From positions 1 to 63,143 of the forward strand of contig JALEJQ010000089.1 in the NCBI GenBank assembly GCA_022769565.1: DNA of 63,143 bases. The letters run 5' to 3'. This DNA comes from Oscillospiraceae bacterium. Its GTDB lineage: Bacteria > Bacillota > Clostridia > Oscillospirales > Ruminococcaceae. Below are positions 51,701-59,951 of the stretch, piece after piece. How positions within the stretch are numbered: the stretch's first letter is position 1; each line of letters begins with the position of its first letter. The notes under the pieces are model-generated. The model made no database searches. It had not been told where the DNA came from and saw only the letters and a program-made list of their open reading frames with translations. The translations under genes were made by a program, and so were the position numbers.

Positions 51701-52702
51701 TCAGTTTATCTTTCCCACAGATTCTCTTGAAATTAACTTGTAATCAAGGGTTATGCGGCGGTCACTTTTCTGAGAAAGATTTATATTGCGTATAAGTTCC
51801 GTAACAACCGTTCTGCCTATCTCGTAGCAGGGCTGCTCAACGGTGGTGATGCCGGGATTGTAAAGACCGCTGAGGCTAATATTGTCAAAACCGCAGATAG
51901 AAATATCCTCCCCTACCTTATAGCCGCAGGTAAGCGCTCTTTTTACCGCACCTACCGCAAGAAGGTCGGAAATGCAGAAAATTGCCGTAGGGGGTTCCGG
52001 CAAAGACATAAATCCGTCAAAAGCCATAGCGCCATTATCTGAGTCGTAGGTACCTCTGAAAATATATTCTTCTCTTACAGGAACGTTATATTCACCAAGA
52101 GCCTTTAAATAACCCTTTTCACGGTCCTTTGAAGAAAGTGCCGTTCCCGCTGTGGAAACGATCGCAATTTTTCTGTGACCGAGATTAATAAGGTTTTTCA
52201 CCGTTGCATATGCTCCGCCCTCATCATCAACAGTAACGGTAAGAACATTTGCGCCTTCAACTCTTTCACAGCATAAAGCGATATAATATTTTCCGTTAAG
52301 CTCGTTAAGCGTATCGGCGTCTATCTGCGTTCCGAGAAGAACGGCAGCGTCAACCGTTCTGTTGAAAAGCATATTCAACTTGCGCATTTCAATATCAAAG
52401 CAGCTGTTAGATGTGCTTATAAGAATGTCATAGCCCTTTTCGGAAGCGGCACTCTGCATTCCTCTGATAATATCACTGTAAAACGAATGCTCAGTTGAAG
52501 GAATAATGGCAAGAATAACGTTGGTTTCGCACTTTCTCAGATTTCGTCCTAAAAAATTCGGGCTGTATCCAAGCTGCTTGATTGCGTTATTTACCTGTTC
52601 GGTTGCCGATACCGATACTGTGGCGCTGTTATTCAGAACACGGGAAACGGTTGCCACGGAAACTCCTGCCGCTTTTGCAACATCTTTGATCGTTACGTTC
52701 AT
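51701..52702 (-). CDS. LacI-family transcriptional regulator
   Basis: The 333-residue protein has the canonical LacI headpiece MNVTIKDVAKAAGVSVATVSR with the hinge NAIKQLGYSPNFLGRNLR, then a periplasmic-binding-protein-like effector domain (GLYNPGITTVEQP and ICGFDNISLSG near the C-terminus). It is a sugar-type repressor and not an obvious CcpA, because the HPr-contact region is not evident. LacI-type operators at 47642-47657 and 53216-53230, about 4 kb and 0.5 kb away, are candidate targets, which would link it to the GH74 enzyme. Confidence 0.92.
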   Translation of the reverse strand: MNVTIKDVAKAAGVSVATVSRVLNNSATVSVSATEQVNNAIKQLGYSPNFLGRNLRKCETNVILAIIPSTEHSFYSDIIRGMQSAASEKGYDILISTSNSCFDIEMRKLNMLFNRTVDAAVLLGTQIDADTLNELNGKYYIALCCERVEGANVLTVTVDDEGGAYATVKNLINLGHRKIAIVSTAGTALSSKDREKGYLKALGEYNVPVREEYIFRGTYDSDNGAMAFDGFMSLPEPPTAIFCISDLLAVGAVKRALTCGYKVGEDISICGFDNISLSGLYNPGITTVEQPCYEIGRTVVTELIRNINLSQKSDRRITLDYKLISRESVGKIN

Positions 52703-52743
52703 TTAGCCCTCCATATGTAAATAATTTATAAAATAACTGCTCG

Positions 52744-53202
52744 TTAAATGATTTTCTCATGCTCGTCAAGGCTGCGGTTTTCGGCAGCTTTTGCGGCACT
52801 GCGTTTTTCCCTGCGCTTGCGGACAGCGTCCTCATCCATAAAATTAAAGAAAACAAGAAGAACAAGAAGAACGGTCACGATAATGGTAGGAAAATGCTTT
52901 GCCATAAGCGCTTCGGTACTCTCCTTAGGAATTTTTGTATTCGGTATCGCAGCAAGCACGGCAATGGTATAAATATAGCACAGCGAACCGCCGATATTGA
53001 GCAGAAGCGGTATCACAACTTTTTTAAACACTGCAACAACAAGAGCCGCAGCAAGAAGCACGGTGCTTGCAAACAGCGCATATCCGCATTTTTCATAGCC
53101 GTTTATGATAAAAGCGTAACCGCCCATTAGATTCAGCCCAAAGCAGCATATTACTTGAGCCGCAATTGCCAATATCAGGGTGATTTTTCCGGCTTTTTTC
53201 AT
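52744..53202 (-). CDS. Four-helix membrane protein with basic C-terminus
   Basis: The ATG at 53202 follows GGAGTGAT and gives 152 residues. Helices are at about 7-25, 33-57, 63-83 and 104-121. The C-terminal about 30 residues are highly charged (EDAVRKRREKRSAAKAAENRSLDEHEK). No family is recognised. A LacI-type site lies 14 bases before the ATG. It is followed by the LacI-family gene on the same strand after 41 bases, so the regulator could be co-transcribed and autoregulated. Confidence 0.65.
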   Translation of the reverse strand: MKKAGKITLILAIAAQVICCFGLNLMGGYAFIINGYEKCGYALFASTVLLAAALVVAVFKKVVIPLLLNIGGSLCYIYTIAVLAAIPNTKIPKESTEALMAKHFPTIIVTVLLVLLVFFNFMDEDAVRKRREKRSAAKAAENRSLDEHEKII

Positions 53203-53215
53203 ATTTATCACTCCA

Positions 53216-53230
53216 TTGAAACGTTTACAA
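53216..53230. promoter_or_regulatory. LacI-type operator upstream of the small membrane protein
   Basis: TTGAAACGTTTACAA is a near-palindrome centred on CG, one base short of the catabolite-responsive element consensus. It lies downstream of the promoter at 53245-53273 and just before the ribosome binding site. Confidence 0.55.
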
Positions 53231-53244
53231 GTATTATAAATTTT

Positions 53245-53273
53245 ATTATACCACTTTATTCGAACATATTCAA
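53245..53273 (-). promoter_or_regulatory. Promoter of the membrane protein-LacI pair
   Basis: On the minus strand TTGAAT (53273-53268), 17 bases and TATAAT (53250-53245). A second TATAAT (53238-53233) lies 12 bases further downstream. Confidence 0.6.
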
Positions 53274-53293
53274 GAGAAAATTGATAATTTGTT

Positions 53294-53326
53294 TCAAAAA
53301 CAAAAAGAGCCGATTTCTCGGCTCTT
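53294..53326 (-). terminator. Terminator of the biotin carboxyl-transfer operon
   Basis: AAGAGCCGA (53305-53313) and TCGGCTCTT (53318-53326) form a perfect 9-bp stem with a four-base loop, followed on the minus strand by TTTGTTTTTG. Confidence 0.85.
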
Positions 53327-53351
53327 GAATAAACAAAATGATAAATTATGA

Positions 53352-54749
53352 TCAAACGGGATGAACCTTTGTCTCAGCATTGGAATGAGCACCGTCAATG
53401 CCGTACTTCTTATTTCTTCTGCTCTCGAAGAACTTAGGAGCAACCTTCGGGAACATTGCATAGCTAAGTACATCTTCATCCTGTTCTACCCATTCTGCAC
53501 ATTCCTCACGGAGCTTATCAAGCTCAGGTGCAATGAGGTCTGCAGGTCTGCAGGTAATAGGCTCTTCGCCCTTAAGGATCTTATCCTGAAATTCCTTGGA
53601 TATAGGCACAGGTGTTTTGCCGTATTCGCCCTTAACAAGACCCTTGAACTCCTTGGTAACGGTCTTGTACCTTTCACCGTTGATGATGTTAAATACAGCC
53701 TGAGTACCTACGATCTGAGATGTAGGAGTTACGAGAGGAGGCATACCGGAATCCTCACGAACCTTAGGGACTTCCTTGAGAACCTCAACAAACTTATCTT
53801 CCTTTCCGGCCTGCTTGAGCTGGGAAAGAAGGTTGGAAAGCATTCCGCCGGGAACCTGATACATAAGAGCATTGGTATCCGTAGCAAGCATCTTGGGGTC
53901 AAGAAGACCGCTGTCAATGTACTTCTTGCGGAGAGTCATAAAGTAGTCTCTGATCTCGTTAAGAAGAACAAGATCAAGACCTGTATCGTACTCAGTACCC
54001 TGCAGTGCAGCAACCATAGACTCTGTAGGAGCATGGGAAGTACCGAGAGCAAGAGGAGACATACTTGTATCGATCATATCAAGTCCGTTTTCAATGCCCT
54101 TGAGAAGACACATATCGGCAAGACCGGAAGTAAAGTGAGTATGAAGCTGAACAGGGATCTTAACAGCTGATTTAACAGCCTTAACAAGATCAACTGTACG
54201 GTAAGGAGTAAGAAGCGCAGCCATATCCTTGATACAGATGGAGTCAGCGCCTTCCTCTTCACACTGTTTAGCGTAATTTGCATAATATTCATCTGTAAAT
54301 ACATCGCCCAAAGTGAAAGAAATTGCAACCTGTGCGTGAGCGCCCTCTTTCTTAGCTGCAGCGATAGCAGTCTTAAGGTTTCTTATATCGTTGAGCGCAT
54401 CAAAAATTCTGATAATATCAATGCCGTTTGCAACAGACTTCTGAACAAAATATTCAAGAACATCGTCAGCATAATGACGGTATCCAAGCATATTCTGACC
54501 TCTGAAAAGCATCTGGAGCTTTGTATTGGGCATTTCTTTTCTTATTGTACGAAGTCTCTCCCAAGGATCTTCGTTAAGGAAACGGAGACAAGAGTCAAAA
54601 GTAGCTCCGCCCCATACTTCTGCAGAATAAAAGCCGACCTTGTCCATTTTAGGAAGAATAGGAAGCATATCCTCAATGGGCATACGAGTTGCGATAAGCG
54701 ACTGATGTGCGTCACGAAGGACTGTTTCCGTAACTTTAATCTTAGCCAT
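53352..54749 (-). CDS. Pyruvate/oxaloacetate carboxyltransferase (OadA/5S-like)
   Basis: The 465-residue protein starts KVTETVLRDAHQSLIATRM, which carries the metal- and biotin-site Asp of the carboxyltransferase TIM barrel. It continues with EVWGGATFDSCLRFL, the metal-binding HTHFTSGLADM and LATDTNALMYQVPGGM. It ends without the biotinyl domain that is fused in many OadA proteins; that domain is a separate gene 23 bases upstream. It exchanges carboxyl between carboxybiotin and pyruvate. Because a 12S-type partner and no membrane decarboxylase subunit are present, a role as the 5S part of a transcarboxylase is plausible. Confidence 0.9.
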   Translation of the reverse strand: MAKIKVTETVLRDAHQSLIATRMPIEDMLPILPKMDKVGFYSAEVWGGATFDSCLRFLNEDPWERLRTIRKEMPNTKLQMLFRGQNMLGYRHYADDVLEYFVQKSVANGIDIIRIFDALNDIRNLKTAIAAAKKEGAHAQVAISFTLGDVFTDEYYANYAKQCEEEGADSICIKDMAALLTPYRTVDLVKAVKSAVKIPVQLHTHFTSGLADMCLLKGIENGLDMIDTSMSPLALGTSHAPTESMVAALQGTEYDTGLDLVLLNEIRDYFMTLRKKYIDSGLLDPKMLATDTNALMYQVPGGMLSNLLSQLKQAGKEDKFVEVLKEVPKVREDSGMPPLVTPTSQIVGTQAVFNIINGERYKTVTKEFKGLVKGEYGKTPVPISKEFQDKILKGEEPITCRPADLIAPELDKLREECAEWVEQDEDVLSYAMFPKVAPKFFESRRNKKYGIDGAHSNAETKVHPV

Positions 54750-54772
54750 ATTTAATCAACCTTTCACAAAAG

Positions 54773-55138
54773 TTACTGAATAGAAATAAGAAGATCGTTG
54801 GAATTAACTGTATCGCCCTTCTTAACGTTAACGGCAGCAACCTTGCCGGCAACAGGAGAACAAATATCATTTTCCATCTTCATTGCTTCAAGAACTGCAA
54901 CGACCTGACCCTCTGTAACTGTGGAACCTACAGCAACCTTTACATCAAGGATAGTTCCGGGCATAGGAGCGTTGATGGGAGTACCGCCAGCAGGAGCAGC
55001 AGCGGCAGGCGCAGCGGCAGGTGTGGGAGCTGCAGCAACGGGAGCAGGAGCAGCTGCTGTGGGAGCAGCACCGCCTGTTGTTTCCTCAACAGCGACATCA
55101 TAAGCCTTACCGTTTACAGTAATATTAAATCTTTTCAT
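54773..55138 (-). CDS. Biotin carboxyl carrier protein (1.3S-like)
   Basis: The ATG at 55138 is preferred over an in-frame start 15 bases earlier. The 121-residue product has a short N-terminal strand region, an Ala/Pro-rich flexible linker (about 25-58) and a biotinyl domain. EAMKMEN carries the biotin Lys at about residue 90, in the usual [12 protein letters not shown] and LISIQ frame. The linker lets the biotin arm swing between the two transferase subunits encoded on either side. Alanine-rich linkers of this kind are typical of the 1.3S subunit and of Oad/Mmd carriers. Confidence 0.93.
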   Translation of the reverse strand: MKRFNITVNGKAYDVAVEETTGGAAPTAAAPAPVAAAPTPAAAPAAAAPAGGTPINAPMPGTILDVKVAVGSTVTEGQVVAVLEAMKMENDICSPVAGKVAAVNVKKGDTVNSNDLLISIQ

Positions 55139-55208
55139 ATTTATAACCACCATTCAATATATTTTTTGACAGAAGCCTGTCCTTATTTACGGTTTTATGC
55201 CTGTATCA

Positions 55209-56555
55209 TCAGAAAGGCATATTGCTGTGCTTCTTGGGAAGACGCTTGTTAAGGCGCTTGCCTGCCATAAGCTCAAGAACGGAAACGACCTTTGCTCTTG
55301 CTTCATCGGAAGTGATGATCTCATCTACACAGTTCTTTTCGGCAGCTGCAAAAGCGGAAGCCTCTGTTTCGGCATAATCGGCAGCCAGCTTTGTGCGTTC
55401 AGCCTTAACATCGGCAGCACCCTTGAGCTTGTCGTGCCAGAGGAACTCAACTGCTGTAACGGGAGCGAGAGGAGAAATAACAGCGTCGGGATATGCAAAT
55501 GTCATATCTGCATTGGCGGTTCCGAGAGCAACCATTGCAGAACCGTAAGCCTTGCCCGTAACAACGGAGATCTTAAGTGTTGTAGCTTCTGCATAAGCGT
55601 TTGCAAGCTTTGCAAGGTCACGGATATTATCGTTTGTTTCAAAGCCTTCCGTATCAATAACGGTAACAACAGGAATGGAGAATGCGTCGCAGGTCCTTAC
55701 GAATCTTGCCAGTTTAGCGCTGTCTTCGGAAGTCAGCTTGTCAGCAGTCTTGTTGGTAGCGGCAATTCCTACTGCAGAACCTCCTACGGTAGCAATTGCG
55801 GTATAAGAAGCCTTGCCGAACTTTTCGGAAAGCTCAACTATGCTGCCCTCGTCTGCGATAGCTTCGGCAATATCGGCAGCCTTTCCTTCGGCAGACTTGG
55901 ATGAAACGGAGAATTCAAACTCGGGAGCAGAAGAAAGATTATTTGCAGGAAGCATTGAAAGAAGCTTTCTTGCGCTCTTTATTGCTTCATCATCGTTTTC
56001 GGTAAGTACGGATACAGTTCCGAGTTCAGCAGCGGCAGCTCCGTTCTTTCCCTCACCTGCTGTAAGATACATCTCTGCGTCCTTTGAAGCAACAACGATG
56101 TCGGCAGAAGCTGCAATAAGAGCAGCACTTCCGATACAAGTTCCCGCAACAACAGCTATCTGAGGAACAACGCCCGAAAGATTGTTTGTCCATGCAAGTA
56201 TCTCGCTGTATGCGGCAAGAGTCTCTGCTCCGTCGGATATAACGGCTCCGTCGGAATCAAAAACTCCCACAACAGGGATACCGTTTCTTGAAGCAAGGTC
56301 AAGTATCTTGCAGATCTTATCAGCATGCTGCTTTCCTACAGCACCGCTGTTTACGTTTTTATCCTGCGAATAAGCGTAAACGGGGCTTCCGTCCACATAT
56401 CCGTAGGCAGTTACGACTCCTGCCTTCACAGTAGAATCAAATTCCGTGTAAATACCGTCGTCAAACAATTTTGCAAGTCTTTCCTTTGCCGGACTTGAAG
56501 CGGCAGCGGCGTTTTTGTATTCAGCAAGCTTGGCTTTCTGACTTTCAGTTAACAT
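55209..56555 (-). CDS. Divergent acyl-CoA carboxyltransferase (MmdA/12S-like)
   Basis: The 448-residue crotonase-fold protein aligns with the 12S/MmdA family in both halves: VVGVFDSDGAVISDGAETLA and VAGTCIGSAALIAASADIVV in the N-half, then VTVIDTEGF and ATTLKISVVTGKAYGSAMVA in the C-half. It is 50-70 residues shorter than typical MmdA, and the usual SGGAR and AGGA oxyanion-hole glycines are replaced (SDGAV, IGSAA, GSAM). It is the first gene of a transcript with the biotin carrier and 5S-like subunit, behind the promoter at 56597-56625. Activity on methylmalonyl-CoA or a related acyl-CoA is inferred. Confidence 0.8.
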   Translation of the reverse strand: MLTESQKAKLAEYKNAAAASSPAKERLAKLFDDGIYTEFDSTVKAGVVTAYGYVDGSPVYAYSQDKNVNSGAVGKQHADKICKILDLASRNGIPVVGVFDSDGAVISDGAETLAAYSEILAWTNNLSGVVPQIAVVAGTCIGSAALIAASADIVVASKDAEMYLTAGEGKNGAAAAELGTVSVLTENDDEAIKSARKLLSMLPANNLSSAPEFEFSVSSKSAEGKAADIAEAIADEGSIVELSEKFGKASYTAIATVGGSAVGIAATNKTADKLTSEDSAKLARFVRTCDAFSIPVVTVIDTEGFETNDNIRDLAKLANAYAEATTLKISVVTGKAYGSAMVALGTANADMTFAYPDAVISPLAPVTAVEFLWHDKLKGAADVKAERTKLAADYAETEASAFAAAEKNCVDEIITSDEARAKVVSVLELMAGKRLNKRLPKKHSNMPF

Positions 56556-56596
56556 AAACGTTCCTCCGTTCGATAAATAAAATTAAACCACAATAA

Positions 56597-56625
56597 ATTA
56601 TACAGCATTTTTTTCAAATTGGCAA
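56597..56625 (-). promoter_or_regulatory. Promoter of the biotin carboxyl-transfer operon
   Basis: On the minus strand TTGCCA (56625-56620), 17 bases and TATAAT (56602-56597), about 40 bases before the first ATG. Confidence 0.7.
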
Positions 56626-56691
56626 GATTAAAAAAGCAATTTTTCTGTTTTTTCAAATTATTCATATTTAAGGTCAAAAGCATCGGCTTTT

Positions 56692-57420
56692 TTATGATTC
56701 TCCGGCCGCATTTCTGAGGGCTTTGACCTCTTCGGAAGTCAGTTCACGGTATGTCCCGGGCTTAAGCATACCAAGCTTGACGGGACCTATGGCAGTTCTT
56801 CTGAGCCTTGCCACCTCAAGACCGACAGCTTCGCACATCTTTCTTATCTGCCTGTTTCTGCCTTCTTTGATAACAATCCTGAGAACAACACGTCCCTCTT
56901 CCTTAGTCAGAACGCTGACAGACGCCGGAAGAGTTTTTTTGCCGTCAATGACTACGCCTTCGGAAAGCTGTATAAGCTGTTCCTCCGTAACGTCAGGTCT
57001 GACAGTTACACGGTATGTCTTGGAAATATGCTTGCTGGGGTGCATTATATCGTTGGCAAACTGTCCGTCATTGGTAAACAGAAGCAAACCCTCCGAATTT
57101 CTGTCCAGCCTTCCCACGGGAAATACTCTTTCATCAAGTCCCGTAAGCAGCTCGGTCACACACCGTCTGTCCAGCTCATCGGACATAGTTGTAACGTATC
57201 CTCTGGGCTTATTGAGCATAATATAGTATTTTTTCCTTTTTTTCTCAACGTAGATCCTTTCGCCGTCAACTGTGATAACATCGTTGTATGTCGCACCGTC
57301 GCCTATGGAAACAGGATGTCCATTGACCTTTACCCTGCCCTGTCGGATAAGCTCCTCAGCCTTTCGCCGTGAACACATACCGCTTTCGGCAATTAATTTC
57401 TGAAGTCTGATTTTTTCCAC
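56692..57420 (-). CDS. rluB: 23S rRNA pseudouridine synthase B
   Basis: The 242-residue protein has the N-terminal S4 domain (IRLQKLIAESGMCSRRKAEELI) and the RsuA/RluB catalytic core: the Asp is in VGRLDRNSEGLLLFTNDG (about 105), followed by TYRVTVRPDVTEE and EGRNRQIRKMCEAVG. It converts a uridine of 23S rRNA helix 89 to pseudouridine. It is the last gene of the S2P-scpA-scpB-ytfI-gerW-dacF-rluB run, 11 bases after dacF. Confidence 0.93.
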   Translation of the reverse strand: MEKIRLQKLIAESGMCSRRKAEELIRQGRVKVNGHPVSIGDGATYNDVITVDGERIYVEKKRKKYYIMLNKPRGYVTTMSDELDRRCVTELLTGLDERVFPVGRLDRNSEGLLLFTNDGQFANDIMHPSKHISKTYRVTVRPDVTEEQLIQLSEGVVIDGKKTLPASVSVLTKEEGRVVLRIVIKEGRNRQIRKMCEAVGLEVARLRRTAIGPVKLGMLKPGTYRELTSEEVKALRNAAGES

Positions 57421-57431
57421 TTTTAAGCTCC

Positions 57432-58571
57432 TTAATTTTTAAACAGTTCCTTTAACCGATTTATCAAACGGTCATATAAAGAGGTTTTCACCTCCGAAGC
57501 TGCATAACCGCAGTCCTGCTCCGCAACAATGTCGATTTCCGCAATTACATCATCTCCGCAGAGATATTCGGCATATCCAACCTTATCTCCGCTTTTCACG
57601 GGAGCGTAGATAAATCTCTTTATATGTATCCTCTCGGTTATTTCCGGCATTGAACCGTTGACCGAAGTACACATAGGTATCTCCGCCGGCTTGCATTTTA
57701 TCTTGCTCTGTACTCCCCCTGCCACATCGGCTTCAAAGAAATCTGTATAACCGTCCACAGGGCACTTTTTCGTTACTCCGAAAGCATAGTCATACATTTT
57801 GATATGGTCGTTCCAATCATCGGGGGCGTTGAGCGTTACGGCAATAAGCGTAATGCCATCCTTTTCGGCGGCGGAGACAAGGCATCTGCCTGCTTCATCG
57901 GTAAATCCCGTTTTTACTCCGATACAGTATTTATATTTTGTAAGCAGTTTGTTTGTATTTGTAAGATATTTATCCGATTCACGGCTTTCCAGCGACAGCT
58001 TTATGCTTTTTGTACTGCATATTTCACGGAACAGGTCGTTTTTCAGCGCTTCTCTCGTCAAAAGTGCCATATCGTAAGCCGTAGAATAATGATCTTTATC
58101 ATGCAATCCCGACGGAGTGACAAAATTTGTATTTTTTATTCCGATAGAGTATGCACGCTTGTTCATCATTTCCGCAAAGCTGCCGTAATCCCCTGCCAGC
58201 TTAAGCGCAGAGGCATTTGCCGCATCGTTACCCGAGGGAAGCATCATTCCGTAACAAAGCTCCCGTTTTGTGACTGTATCGCCCTGAAGAAGGTTCATTG
58301 AAGAGCCTTCCGTCAGCAGTGCAGCGTCGTCGATAACAAATTCCGAATCAAGATCTCCGCTTTCAAGAAGAAGCAGCGTAGTCATAATTTTGGTCGTACT
58401 CGCCATGGGTAGTTTCGTATTTTCGTTTTTGGCAAATATAACAGCTCCGGTCTGAGCGTCAATTATTACCGCAGCCTTAGCCGAAACGCTTACCGTTTCA
58501 ACAGCGAAAACATCCGCAAACAGACAAAAAGCGATCAGCAGCGCCGCTGCCCCACAGATAAATTTCTTCAT
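57432..58571 (-). CDS. dacF: D-alanyl-D-alanine carboxypeptidase (DacF-like)
   Basis: The 379-residue protein has a signal peptide (about 1-23) and the three serine-peptidase motifs of class A low-molecular-weight PBPs: SXXK in MASTTKIMTTLLL (Ser about 57), SGN in LPSGNDAANA and KTG in GVKTGFTDEAGRCLV. The C-terminal beta domain and an amphipathic membrane anchor (LYDRLINRLKELF) follow. It trims D-Ala from peptidoglycan stem peptides outside the membrane. In Clostridia dacF lies next to gerW/ytfI and scpAB, as here. A hairpin overlaps its ribosome binding site region. Confidence 0.94.
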   Translation of the reverse strand: MKKFICGAAALLIAFCLFADVFAVETVSVSAKAAVIIDAQTGAVIFAKNENTKLPMASTTKIMTTLLLLESGDLDSEFVIDDAALLTEGSSMNLLQGDTVTKRELCYGMMLPSGNDAANASALKLAGDYGSFAEMMNKRAYSIGIKNTNFVTPSGLHDKDHYSTAYDMALLTREALKNDLFREICSTKSIKLSLESRESDKYLTNTNKLLTKYKYCIGVKTGFTDEAGRCLVSAAEKDGITLIAVTLNAPDDWNDHIKMYDYAFGVTKKCPVDGYTDFFEADVAGGVQSKIKCKPAEIPMCTSVNGSMPEITERIHIKRFIYAPVKSGDKVGYAEYLCGDDVIAEIDIVAEQDCGYAASEVKTSLYDRLINRLKELFKN

Positions 58572-58580
58572 AACAATTCA

Positions 58581-58613
58581 CCGCCATAACATTTTTAATA
58601 CATATTATGACGG
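58581..58613. other. Hairpin before the dacF start
   Basis: CCGCCATAA (58581-58589) and TTATGACGG (58605-58613) pair with one mismatch. On the minus strand the 3' arm ends in GGCGG directly before the GGTGA-type ribosome binding site of dacF, so it could partly mask it. There is no T run, so it is not a terminator. Confidence 0.35.
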
Positions 58614-58630
58614 CATAAAGTTTTTTATCC

Positions 58631-59131
58631 TTAAAAATCAAATTCACCGGCAAAGTTTGATTTTCCGCCCTCGCTGCCCGAAGGATCGTCATCATCGTCA
58701 AGGGACAGGTTAAGTCCTTCGGTATCTATGTTCGGCTGGACGCTCTGTTCAGAACTGCTGTTCTTTGACTTATCCTTTGTGAATAAGCCCTGTATCTTGT
58801 CGAAAAGCTCAGGCACAAGATTAACGATCGCACCTGTAGAGGATTTGTCCTGATTGAGCTGAAGCAGCTTAACATCTCCGCCGGAAACAACAATAAACGC
58901 AAGGGGCTGGATAGTTACTCCGCCGCCTGTTCCGCCTCCGAAAAGACCGCTGTTTGTCTTGGACGGAAGATCGGAGCCTCCCGCAGCAAAACCGTATGAG
59001 ACCTTTGAAACAGGAATGATCGAGATATTTCCGTCAATTTTAATAGTATCTCCTATAATAGTGTCAGCGTCGGAAAGCTCTTTTATCCTGCTCATGGCAG
59101 TACCAACCAGATCCTTTACTTTATCGTCCAT
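58631..59131 (-). CDS. gerW: GerW-family sporulation protein (YtfJ)
   Basis: The ATG at 59131 has GGAAAGG before it; an ATG nine bases earlier lies too close to that site. The 166-residue protein has the family blocks IIGDTIKIDGNISIIPVSKV, YGFAAGGSDLP and GGGVTIQPLAFIVVSGG. GerW is a spore protein needed for germination in Bacillus. Its paralogues also occur in non-spore-forming Firmicutes, so the gene is suggestive but not proof of sporulation. The Ser/Asp-rich tail is variable. Confidence 0.9.
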   Translation of the reverse strand: MDDKVKDLVGTAMSRIKELSDADTIIGDTIKIDGNISIIPVSKVSYGFAAGGSDLPSKTNSGLFGGGTGGGVTIQPLAFIVVSGGDVKLLQLNQDKSSTGAIVNLVPELFDKIQGLFTKDKSKNSSSEQSVQPNIDTEGLNLSLDDDDDPSGSEGGKSNFAGEFDF

Positions 59132-59186
59132 TTTAACCATCCTTTCCGCTTAAACACGGCTTCACAGCCGGATCCAAGCATACAAA

Positions 59187-59948
59187 TCATATTGCATTCA
59201 AAACCTTTTCGTCTTTATCTGAATTGACTTCACCGTTTCCGGATTTGTCAAGCTCATTCTTATTTTTGATATATCCCCAAAGAGCCGTCAGCAAGACCGC
59301 CACAGCCGTGCCAAGTCCCAGCTTTACCGAAAGTTCGGCGTCGTAAACGCTCTTTTGCGAATCAAAATCACAGCTTATATCAACAGTTTTGACCGTTATG
59401 GGGAACCACATCCTCATAAGCGATATAGCGTTATAAACAAAAGCGCTTACTTTTCCGTAATTAACTGCTGCTTCGCAGGCATCTTCTCCGCCTATCTTAA
59501 AATCAATCATCAGATCATCTATATGAATACCGCCGAAAAGCTTGATAAGAGGCTTTTTTACACAATTCCACAGTATTTTTGCCTGCTGTATCTTAATTTT
59601 CAGGCCGTTTATCTTATCCTGCTTGCTGCCGCCGGAATTTTCCCCTTCCATAAGGAGCTTATCATCCTCCGAAGAAACAGTTTCGGCAGTTTTTGCACTT
59701 TTATCTGCGTTATGCACAGAAGCATCCGCCTCGGCTTCATCGGTAACCGAATTTTCGCCTTTATCCTTTTTTGTGCGCTTTTTTTTAGCCTTTTTTCCCT
59801 TTTTATTAAGCGGAAAAACAGTAAAAAACAGATATTTGACCTTAAAATCCAAATTTCCGTTAATATACTTCAATTCTGCTCTTATACTGCACTTAAACAG
59901 AAAAGCAAAAATAAGAATAACAGCGCATATTATGATCAAAGGTATCAT
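59187..59948 (-). CDS. DUF2953 membrane protein (YtfI)
   Basis: The 253-residue protein has an N-terminal membrane helix, KVKYLFFTVFPL at about 33, and a long Lys- and Glu-rich variable segment (about 48-112). The conserved DUF2953 part follows (VKKPLIKLFGGIHIDDLMID, GGEDACEAAVNYGKVSAF), then a second helix near the C-terminus. YtfI normally pairs with GerW/YtfJ, and both are thought to function in sporulation. The low-complexity lysine tract is unusually long. Confidence 0.85.
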   Translation of the reverse strand: MIPLIIICAVILIFAFLFKCSIRAELKYINGNLDFKVKYLFFTVFPLNKKGKKAKKKRTKKDKGENSVTDEAEADASVHNADKSAKTAETVSSEDDKLLMEGENSGGSKQDKINGLKIKIQQAKILWNCVKKPLIKLFGGIHIDDLMIDFKIGGEDACEAAVNYGKVSAFVYNAISLMRMWFPITVKTVDISCDFDSQKSVYDAELSVKLGLGTAVAVLLTALWGYIKNKNELDKSGNGEVNSDKDEKVLNAI

Positions 59949-59951
59949 AAG

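Noticed and set aside
53216-53230. A perfect CcpA site
   Set aside because: The sequence is one base short of the catabolite-responsive element consensus, so it is reported only as a LacI-type operator.
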